Origin: Amblyornis subalaris
Taxonomy: Eukaryota; Chordata; Aves; Passeriformes; Ptilonorhynchidae
Length of the DNA stretch: 64,000 nt
Reading direction: 5' to 3'
NCBI GenBank assembly: GCA_018881555.1
Contig: JACAXG010000009.1
Span: 15,181,698 to 15,245,697, forward strand
Made by a program: the position numbers and the translations under genes. The notes beneath the pieces are model-generated. The model had not been told where the DNA came from. It did not search any database and was given only the letters and a program-made list of their open reading frames with translations. Within the stretch, counting starts at the first letter, position 1. Each line of letters begins with the position of its first letter. Of this stretch, positions 53,601-64,000 are shown in pieces.

Positions 53601-56600
53601 TAGATCTATCCTAAACTTTTTTCCTATCAAATATCTTAGAAGACACATTCATTAGCAAACATATGTAAAAACAGTCCTGCATAAAAATCCTTACAGACTT
53701 AAGTAAGAACAAGTGTTTGTGAGTGCTGAAAACTTGAATTCAATAAAGAGTGTATTAGACACATTTATAATGACCACATATATTGCAGTGGAACATGATT
53801 TATAAATCCCTGCAGACAGTTAAATATATATAAAAGTACAACCCAATTGTAAAAATGGGGGTACAAGCTATTGATGACCAGTGAAGTTACTGTAATTTTT
53901 AATGGCATTTTCAGTGAAGGGAAGGGGCATATATTGAAGAAGCTGTCTACAAATGTGTGTAGGACCTGATGAAAAATGTTAGCTAAAAAAATCAACAGAA
54001 TTTTTTAAAAGTCAAAATATTTTTGCAATTTTCATTTTGGAAANATCAAAATCTTTCTTTGCTTTCTATGCTTTCAAAATAGAAGAATTTCATAGTAGAT
54101 TAAAATGAGGAAGGAGGGGTTAAAAGTCTTAAATAGCCCACAACCAAACAATATTTTATTTTATATTAAGCTTTTTTTTTGACTGAAATTAAAATGAAGC
54201 AGCACAGGATTTCCTTTCATTTTGCAGAAATCCTCTCTTATCATGCAAAATTTGTTTTGACTTGAACTAGCTTAATTTTTTCAATGTTGAGGGTTCAATG
54301 ACTGTATTTATTCACAACATTAAGTCATATCACAACATTAGCATTACGAGACAACAGTAACTGAATAGTAAATTTAATATCTTTGAGAATCTAAAGATTA
54401 AGGAACCACATATTCTTCATTCTCTTTTCTATTGAGTGTTTTCCTTGGACTACAGAGATTTTCTTTTTGTTTTNTTTCCTGTTTTATAACATAAGTGAGA
54501 AATAAGTAGCTCAGACACTTCTTCAGACCTTTATTCATTTTAAAATATATATGTATTAGTTTTCATGATGTGCTAAGCCCACTGCCATCATCCAGAAATA
54601 GTTGAATGCTATTCCAAGATGCTCACAATCTAACAGCCAAGAAAAAAGAGAGAAGGAGAGGGAAAAGAAATGCGGCTTTAAAAAGAAAATTAGTGGACAT
54701 ATTGAAAGTGAAAATATGAGTAAGTTGCATTATATAAAGACTTTCTCACTTTACATATGAATGTCAGAAAATCTAGCGTCAGTGAAAAGGTATCACTGAA
54801 CACATAGACATCAAAGAACTCAAGATGTTACACAGGCAAAACTGCCCTCAAGTTGGAGCAAAAGAAAATAAGAACAATCTCATTATTCTGCTGTGAGGAT
54901 TATGCAAGTTGTACTGTTAGAGAGCTACAGCCAGACTCAGGGCNACAAATCCTCTGACAGAGTTTGACAGACTGAGGAAAAAAAGTAGCAAGTGACTTAA
55001 ATGGGCGATGTGTTTGCGAGCATGAGCAGACACACTGCCTCAGTGATTCACACGTACACCGTATGCACATACACACACAGAGAGCGTGTAAGTCNCAGGC
55101 CAGATCCCACTGCAGTAGCCATGTGCATGCCATCAGTCACCGCACCATTTTATTCCCAAGGCATTTCACAAACTGTGCCCATCAGATCTGTGTGGGTAGT
55201 CCCTGTGGAGGAGGTTCTTTTTCTTCCTAGTTATTGGTATGGCAACAGTTAGTTATATCTTGGTTGCATTCAGAAAATGATAGAAATTCTTTGGCTGGAT
55301 CACAAACAGGCAAAAAGTGTGACAAATGTTAAAAAGTGTTTTTATCAGATCATTTTTAATTGGATAATAGCCTACTGCATTATGACAGGGAACTGGGTTT
55401 TTTTTCCCCCAAATGTGTGTAACTGTTTGCTGAAAAGTGTCACCCCTGTGATAGAAAAAGACATGTCAGCGATGTACTGTCTTTGGAACTCCTATTGACA
55501 GATTAGGTTTACTCCACACAGACAGTTTCTTTCTAAGATTTACAGAAAAAGAAAATTAGATAACTTTTCCCCTTTGAACTCTGGCACCTCTTGGAAACCA
55601 TGATTCAACATTTCTAAAATGTCTCTGCTCAAGAAGTCTTTTGACCATCCCAGTCTGAGACAACAACTTGAAACATGTGACTGTCATCAGCCGCGACAGA
55701 ACTGAAACAAAACATCCATGAACTCCGTGGAGAGTTGGGTCCAGGTGTAAATACTACCACTGAGAGACAGCTATGCTAATTATTGCCCAGCCATGCACTG
55801 ATAGCCACAGTGCTGTAAACTGCAAAGTTTATGCAAGGCTACCTTCCCTTGCCCATTAAGGAATTTATCTACTTCCATTTCATAACTCTTTGGGAAAGCT
55901 GACTCCTTTCCAGTGATTACATCCTGAATCTTGGGATATATCCAAGATGTATGGAGATGTATGTGTGTATAAGATATTTAATCTTAGTCCCACAAGCTGT
56001 TCCAAAAATCCTTTCTTAAGAGCATGTTCTTTCTGCGAGGAACTGTCTTGCTTTCTGCTTCACTCTATGAAACACAGATTGGCTAATCAAACTGTGGATT
56101 TTTATTATAAGATTAAGGAAGCTGTCCCTTAATATTTATGCCTAATAACACCCTTTTTAGATGATACAGTAAAGTCTACNCTCAGAATGAATCAGGTAAG
56201 AATGAGGAAAATACCACATATCTTCTGCAATGAAAATTCTTGTTCTGAAACAAGCTGTTTATAGCATTATACATCCTTTTAACTATATGGCCTTCAGAAA
56301 CAAACACACATTTATTTTCTTCTCCAATAATATCCAGCACTCCACATCACTGGGTAAATTTCAGGCTTACTGATACTGTTTCTAGCATCACTTCTGTACT
56401 GGAAAATATATTTGTTAGATGTTATTTCCTAGACAAAATGGTGCTGATCTGCTGCCACCCCAGTCAAAATCATAAACAATTACATAATGAGTTGAATCCA
56501 CAAGGTTTTCTGATTAATCTTCCCAAAATGTGTGAGATGGATGTATTATTTTTAGAGAAACACTCTTCAGCATATCTAGATACTCAACAGAGACTAAAAC

Positions 56601-59600
56601 TCAAGTGAAAAATAATCCTGTATTTCTGTGAGCCAAATAGTGAAGTCTAGATTGCAGTGATCAGGACAAGTAAAATCTATGTTTAGAGAATGTTTTATTT
56701 CCTACAGAACTCTTGATCATCTCTAGTTGTAATAGTAATTTAACTGGCCATGGTTTACAAAGTACTCGTTGAGTAGATCATTGCTTATAATAGACGACAG
56801 AGGGTGGTTGTGAAGGGCTTGTGATGAACAAAAGCTATTTACTAAGCAGAGTGGAAATCAAGGAGAGGTGATTCCTCAGATATGATTTTTCACATTGTTA
56901 CATCCTTGACTACACATGCTAACAAATATAATTTCATAGAATAAGAGAAAGAAATCAGACTTAAGGGCACTGATCATGCAGGATGGTGTTATTTTCGTAA
57001 CGAAAAGGGTTGGTGAGGTCTTTACATTCTTCTCACATGGAAAAAATGTCCCCACTTCTCACAGACTTTAGTGTCAGACCTGAGGAAGGTTTCTGAAGTG
57101 ACTCAAAACCCGATGTTTTCTGCAGAACTTGTCTGTGTAACCCAGACAAAGGAAAATCTAAAACAGCTTCCATGTGGAGTGTTGCTTATAAGGGTACTCT
57201 GATCAGCACAAACTCTGAGGTACATCATATCTGATAATGACATCATTTTCTCCTGAGCTGTTTGAAAACAGCTTGGGAGATCAGTCAGGTAACCGTAACT
57301 GATATACACATGTTTATAAAGTATTTCTCCCTTATTCCTATTGAAAATCTTCACTGATTGGTTTCTTGCAAACCTGGTTGTGAAACAAAATTTCTTTCCA
57401 CAGGAAATTAGTTTCTACTTCAAAACAGTATGAAAAATCAGAGTATAAAAAAAAAAAACTAGGATGAAAAACTATAAGAAGTTTCAAAATGAAAATGTCA
57501 AAGTGAAAAATTACCACACCTATGAGTGGAATAAAAGTTCCTGAGCAACTTGATCTGGTTTTNTTTTGTTGTTTTTAATTCAAGCAATTATTTGGAACAG
57601 AAAATATCTTTGTTTCTAACTGTCACTTTGAAATGTGGAGGGCTTTGTTTTGATTACCCCAATTGTAAAATAAAAAAATATGCATTGAAATTGACATTTT
57701 CCCACAGAAAGTTCTTCTTTCAGCAAAGCCACATTTTCCAAGAGGAAAATTTTTCAACCTGCTTTACTTGCTTGCCAGGAAATATGAAACTGTCTAAAAC
57801 CAGCATCTTACTAAAATTTTTCCAACATGAAAGCTGCTGCAATTTTTCAGTTGAAACTTTTAAAATGTTCTGTTGATGAAGGGAATTTGGCCATGAAACA
57901 GAACAGTGCTTATTATAGCACCAACGCACAGAAGTCAGTTAGCACACTTCATGGCTATCACATGTGCAATTACAGTAGCAAANTCTAAGCATGGGTCAAA
58001 TGCAAATAAACCCAAGCATTTAAATTTCTGCTTCTTTAAACATTCCAAATGTAGGAGTTTTCCATTTACTTCACCTCAGTCAGCCGAGTTCAAAGTGGTG
58101 GGATAATTAATTCCCTCAAGTGTTCTGCAAATATTTCAGTCCAGATATAGCTTTACCTCTTTGTGAAAGTGGCTATACTTTCTAACAAAGGTAAAAGAAT
58201 AAAGTGATCTAAATCCAATTGACAGATTAGAATCAATACAAAATTTTACCAAAAAGTCTGTAAAAAAGCAGAATATAAACAACATGCTTTAGAAATGTTT
58301 GCTGTTACTCCAAAATGCAATGCTACGTGAGCAAGATTATTATACAATCTTATTTGCAATAATTTTCTGGGCACTAATTGTAATTGAGCAGAAATTAATT
58401 CTTTGGTATACCTCAGTGTTTTGATACCCACACTGAAAATTTGTACAGATGTTAGTTTTCCNTAATTTAAATTCTGAATGAAACATTCCAATAATTACTT
58501 AGGTGCACTGAAATCCATTAGCCACCTTTGTATCAAGGCTTTTAATTCCACCAGTACTCAGAAGCATATGAATGTCTTAATATGCACACACACACATTTA
58601 CAAACAATTCTGTCAGTATGAATTCCAAATCCAGCACTTAAGACACCAGTATNGGAAACAAATACGTATTTCAAAATAAAGCTCTGACACTTCCGCATAG
58701 AAGCTGAAGTGTCTTCTACATTAAAAAGCTGTCTTTATGCCATGTTAACATACAAAGTTAAAGAAGAGCTTCTCTTAGTCGTCTTGCGGTCAGAGGACAA
58801 TTATATGGGCAATTCAATCATATATTCCTGGGAACACTATGTCTGATGAAGTGAGATCCTGCCTTGGAAAAGATCTTAAAACAAGAATCTTATGCAGCAA
58901 AGGATATGAGGAATCCTTTTTGTTTCCAGGATACTGAGATTTCTCACTCTGAACCAATTCTTCCCACACAGTTACCTTAATTTTCTCTCCTGTGAAGTCA
59001 TTAGGCTAACCTTTACAACATGAATAGAGGAAGAGGTGATCTTTGTTTGACAGCAATAATAATCACAGACCCTTAATTTCAATTATGCAGAGAAAACCAT
59101 AGAAACAGAAGGCATGAAGCAACATTAGTCTAGGTGATATCAAGGTTAGTTGGTACCAAAAGCATTCAATTTCTGCTTCCATTAAATTTAGAACCTCACA
59201 AGGAAAAAGCTGGAAAAGCAATAGCAATGGAGTATGGCATACTAGGGGGATGCTGACTGCTTTCTCGAATGGTCTAGAATTACTTAAAGAATTAGAACAT
59301 ATCTAATGGCACTATGTTTGGGGCAAGTTCTACATGCAGGTAAAGGAGTAAGTTGTCCACAGTAGTTGAGCCAGGGACAACAAATGGCTGTTAAAGTCAT
59401 AGAAATCCAGGTCTGCAGGGGATTAGGAACAGAAAGGTTAGTGGCACCTTTTCCAGGCAGAAGCAGACACTGACAGAACTGACACTTTATAATACTCCTT
59501 GCGTTAAAAAAAGGTGCACTGACTTCAAAGCTCTCCTCTGACATCTTGCCTTTACATGGAAGAACTGTCCAAGTTTGAATGCTTCCGGGGGATACAATCC

Positions 59601-60323
59601 AGATATCTCCTCATTGCTGAAGAACTTTGAGCTATTTGTGATTGTGGTTTACACAAGAATAGACACTTAAATCTCCTTTTTGATNTTCCTCAGTCTGGGA
59701 TTGCCTTGGGAATAATGTTTCTCTGGCTGTCCAAGACTATAACAGATTCACGAGGACCACTCCACCGGTCCAGAATAAGATGAATCCAGGGCTCAGATTT
59801 CCTCATATTCCAAATCTCCAATTAAGACAGTTCTCTTAGGCGGAACCATGAGGATGAGTGCTGTAAAAGCTGTCTATTCCTGATTTAGCATTTTGTGGCT
59901 GCAAGGAGAAGGGAGTAGGAGTCTGTAACAACAGGGATTTGATTGTACTAAGAGCAGATTCCTCATTGTCTTGCACTGCTTGAAAAGCTTAGGGTGACTG
60001 GACATGAGGCCAGGGACTTGACCTTTAAGCAAGATGGAATATCATATAATTACTGCCCTGTGTAAGTCCACTGCTTCTCTCCTCCCAGCTTTTTCAGCAG
60101 CTTGGCTGACTAAGGATCTACTTTGAGATTTAACACATTTAAAAAATATTGTACTGTACCTTACACAGAAGTTGATTTTCTCACTTTGACTAACTCATGT
60201 TCATATTATCAATTTGAAGGTCCCAAACTATCACTAGCTATCTTCTAGCCAGACTGCTTTTTAGAGATCACACATTTCCAGTTGGAGTATAAACAAATTT
60301 GCAATTACTAACTAATGATTATT
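53601..60323. other. Unique non-coding sequence
   Basis: About 6.7 kb without a recognised gene or repeat. The longest frame is 108 codons (57550-57876), phenylalanine- and lysine-rich without motifs. Composition is AT-rich throughout, with short CA and T runs. Confidence 0.55.
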
Positions 60324-60347
60324 TATATATATATATATATATATATA
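60324..60347. repeat. (TA)n microsatellite
   Basis: Twelve TA units in a pure run, set in AT-rich DNA; self-complementary and prone to length change. Confidence 0.9.
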
Positions 60348-62066
60348 AAAGCAATGGTACAAAATAAATTGTGCAAATTTTGCTAGCTCTGAGCAGCCAG
60401 TATATCAAGATAGAGCCTACCCACAATGGACAAGAATTAAAAATGTCTACTCAAACAAAACAAGCATGAAAATAACTCCAAAACATTCAGAAAAACATTT
60501 GAAAACTAACAACTCAGAAAACTAAAACTGAATTAAATTACTATCCCTTCCTAAAAAAAATTCTTTGAAATATCTTTAAATTTTTAAATTAATTTTTTAA
60601 TATCCAAATATAATAAAGAGAAATAAAAAAGAAACATCATATATAATTATTATTAAGAGTTATACAGCATTAAAACTCAGTGCATTGTCACCTCAATGAG
60701 TTAAGATAAGGAATATTTTCTCTAAAACCAATAGCAAAGGATCAAATAAAGTACTTGTGATTCAGGTCTCATCATTAGTTTAACTTGATTAATAATTAAG
60801 GACACATACACATCATAGGTTCCTAACTCATCTGAGGATCCTACATTCATAAGAACTGGCTTCTTCTTAAATCACTAACCAGCCTTAGGAAGCCATTGCC
60901 TTAGTTTATGGGTCTAGGTTGGAGCATAAGAAGCAAACATGCATTGAAAATTTTTGGACCCAGTCAGACTTAATGAGTGCTGTTATGCAAGGTTTTTATT
61001 GCAAGACNTAGGTGAAGTCAACACTATTAAGGACAGAAGGTGGTGTAAGGCAGCAGGCAGTGCTGGAAGGAGCCAGTCCCTTCTGTTAGAATCCATCCTT
61101 TGCCTCCTGCTGTTATTGGCTGCTCGTAGCCTCAACATGATTTAGAAACTTTGTTTGGATCCCTTTACTGTAGTTCACAATTGAAAGACTTTCACAGGCA
61201 TTTAAAAAAGAAAAAAAAAAAAAAAGAACCTACCAGAATTCTCAAGTGATTTCAGGATTAGACACTACTTTGTTAAGCCACAGCAATGTCCTGCTCATGT
61301 GATCTGAACTGGCTGGCATCTGCTCTTTTCCGCGTTCTCCACCGATGAGGAAGCACAGGATGTCATGTCTAGAGTACCCAGATGAGTGTATTAATCAAGT
61401 GTGTTAGTGACAGCACTACCAACCTCGAGCATGTAAAATTTATGAATCACTTCTCTCAAAAAAAAGACCACCTACTTTTTTTTTTTAATTATGTATGTGC
61501 ATACTTTTATCTATCACTTTCTGAGCCTTCGGGTGAAACTGTGTGTTGTTTTCAAGTGTCTCTTTGAAAGGAGAAGGTTAGGAAGATATTGTTTTTTCTG
61601 TTTTAAGAAAAGTTGAAAATTCCAGTCACTGGTTTTCCAGAATTATGCTTCTGAGAAAAATACATGCAATGTCACTCAGACCCATGATGAAATATTAGTA
61701 CTTGCCATTGCTTCTGTAGTAATAGAAATTAGTGGCTGATGTCTCTTCTTATTCTTCAGTTTCATCACCCTTATGAGCTGAGTAGGCACAGGATTAATAT
61801 CCCTCTCTACCCCCACATTTCTCCTCAGTATTACCAGGAGTTATGCAGGCTAGCAATCACCTAGCAGTCCGCTAAGTGTAATGATTGATGTTTCTGATCT
61901 CCGCTAGGCTACAGGAATTTTCCCAAATTGTTCCTCTTTGAACTACAGCATGTTCAAAAACACAAACAAAACCAAGCAAACCCTCTCAAAAACTATTTTA
62001 TATTTAGACATTTCTGATGAAGAATCCACCTTGGTAAATAATTTTGATATCTAATTATCTTTTCCG
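60348..62066. other. Unique AT-rich non-coding sequence
   Basis: No gene recognised; frames are about 60 codons. An A-run of 15 bases with flanking AAAAG lies at about 61207-61227. Confidence 0.55.
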
Positions 62067-62094
62067 AAAAAACAAAACAAAACAAAAAACAAAA

Positions 62095-62133
<39 letters not shown>

Positions 62134-62160
62134 AAAAAAAACCCACCAAAAACCAAAACC
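62067..62160 (+). repeat. Poly(A)/AAAAC low-complexity tract
   Basis: About 94 bp of AAAAC units around an uninterrupted run of 37 A at 62096-62132, ending in A and C rich sequence. It has no clear AATAAA at the right distance upstream, and no retrocopy was recognised, so simple expansion is the preferred reading. Runs of this length are often miscounted in assemblies. Confidence 0.93.
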
Positions 62161-64000
62161 AACACATTCAGTAATTCAGGACTGAACACGTTTTACTTCA
62201 AATGCAGATAATGTGTCTGCTGAAAACTGCTTTGTTAACACATTTATCATCCTCCCATTAACTCTTCCTTTCACTCGTTCTCAGTTTCCAACACTTTTCT
62301 TGATTTCTGGACACATGAAATGGATACAAGATTCCAGTAAAAGTTGCTTGCACCAGCATGGAGGTGGTAGAGCCTCCATGGTCATGGGTTTTGTTTCTGC
62401 TGTTAAGAGCTACACCAGAGGTTTTAGCTACACTGTCGCAACTGGGGGTTCATTGTCAGTGCCTATAATTCCACGTAAACAAAGACACTCTCTCTCTTCT
62501 CCATCCTCCCCTCTGTCCACCTAGGTATATCAAGGTAATCTCCACAACCATGCTAATAATTTCTTACTTTCATTGGTCTTTAAACATAGTGTGATTCTGT
62601 TACACATTATCCTTAATTTGAATTTCAAGGGGAGGTTTTCAATAAAAAAATCAAGACAACAATAGTGCTCCTGACATTACAAAGTGCATATACACCAAAA
62701 AAGTGCCTCTAAATTGCAAGTTTTATTTTGTGCAAACACTTGTTGCATAAGTGGTTAATCTACTCAACCAGTTTGCAGATGAAATTGCAATTTTGAACTT
62801 ATTTTGTACTGAAAGCAAAGTACATGGTGAAATTCTTTAGCATAGCTCTCCATAATGACTTTGTAAATTTCTNAGACAGAAGCCATGAAGTGGTGTAACA
62901 AATGTAATTATCACAGTTCTCTTCAGCTTGGGTAGTAACCATTCTTCAAATTGAAAAAGAAAAGAAAGATCACGTCGGGTATTTTGGAAATTGAATGACA
63001 TAACATATATTAACAGAGCACCTCTATTGCACTGTAAAAACTTGTGTTTAAGCCAGCATTAACCTACTACCTATTTTAGCTGACAGTAGTCACCTCAATA
63101 AAGTAGCATGGGGCTCAACATGGGGCTCTTGATNAGGTAATTAGATTATTCTGAGCTCTGTGCTTCTGTGATAGGTTTTACAAGAATAGGAGCAAATACC
63201 TGATGAGGCAAATAGAAGAAAACTCATTCTGTGGCAACAAACAGGACAACAGAATAGAAAGTGTTATGGATCAGCCATAATGAGAAGAAGAAACAATGAC
63301 AAATTATGGTTTTCTTAATCTCAGCAGGCCAACCATTTNGGAGGGAGGAGGAGGTTCTACAGAATCCAGGCAGAACAGAAATGGTCAACATGCTATCAGT
63401 GCTATCTGCTGTTTCCCTGATGAAAGTAAAATGGACAGGAATAGTTGTCACGTAATTAGGCACTGACATGAGGACAGCTGAAAGAGGAAACTAACTTCGT
63501 ACTACAATGGATAAATTACAAGGCTTTGAGCATTACTGGAGATCCGGCGAAGGTACAAGTGGTTCACATTGTTGGAGAAGACTCAGTTAATAAACAAGCA
63601 ACAATTGCACTTCTGTTTTGTTGCATTCTTTTACATATGGCTTTAGAGGGAGTGACGTGAAGAGAGTTTTTTTTCAGTGAGTTTTGAAACTAAACAGAGG
63701 TCAGCATGTGTGAACCCAAAGGCCTATATGTAAAACCACCTCTAAGGAATGTCAGCTGATGAATTTAAAGGCTTTGCTTAGTTGAAATATAGACAACATA
63801 TGTCTCTGATAACCAGACATCTAGCTAATCATGAAAACTCTCCACAGGCAGGAAAATCTTTTCTACATGTTTGCACCTACAATGAATGAGACACCAGACC
63901 TGTTTGGAGTGCACATACTATTCTAATAACTAATCATAAATAAACATGATTCTCACCTAGAGCTAGAATAAGTTGCAAGCAAAGTTTTGATTATATCGCA
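62161..64000. other. Unique non-coding sequence
   Basis: No gene or repeat recognised to the end of the window. A 103-codon frame at 62213-62524 has no recognised domain. Single N bases continue at the usual spacing. Confidence 0.55.

Noticed and set aside
62067..62160. Retrocopy poly(A) tail
   Set aside because: No polyadenylation signal at the expected distance and no recognisable parent transcript upstream.

Overview
The window looks like a 64 kb stretch of AT-rich, non-coding nuclear DNA from a bird, most likely a neoavian or passerine. The evidence is in the repeats. There are four fragments of CR1, the main avian LINE, two of them with its octamer 3' end. There are two LTRs of a family I recognise from many bird genomes (ERVL-like), and one further GC-rich LTR-like element. 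Repeat density is otherwise low, as expected for birds. There is no bacterial, phage or plasmid organisation: no operons, no long ORFs and no ribosome binding sites. The longest open frames are about 150 codons. None has a recognisable domain or signal peptide beyond a broken CR1 reverse transcriptase tail. I cannot identify a single host protein-coding exon, tRNA or rRNA.

Layout: 1-1.4 kb unique sequence; 1.4-1.6 kb a minus-strand CR1 3' end; 2.6-2.75 kb an A-rich tract behind an AATAAA; 5.3 kb an old palindromic repeat fragment; 8.0 kb a TTCC microsatellite; 8-22 kb unique sequence; 22.1 kb a tiny CR1 terminus; 27.3 kb a GATA microsatellite; 28.5 and 31.7 kb more of the palindromic repeat; 31.97-32.51 kb a complete solo LTR with a 5-bp target duplication; 33.7 kb a CA/TA palindrome; about 38.1-38.98 kb a CpG-rich LTR-like element with a polyadenylation signal and a G-quadruplex motif; 39.09-39.88 kb the longest CR1 copy; 51.25-51.78 kb a second, 3'-truncated LTR of the 32 kb family; 53.17-53.6 kb a second CR1 internal fragment; 60.3 and 62.1 kb TA and A-rich tracts. 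The rest is unique sequence without recognised genes.

The window is therefore best read as intergenic or long-intron DNA. Any function is likely regulatory and would have to be shown by cross-species conservation or chromatin data. Single isolated N bases (several dozen, never two together) run through the whole window and look like masked ambiguous or heterozygous positions, not gaps. I found no convincing new biological system. The best leads are the GC/CpG-rich 38 kb element, the intact solo LTR with its duplication, the palindromic repeat family and a few candidate regulatory sites.
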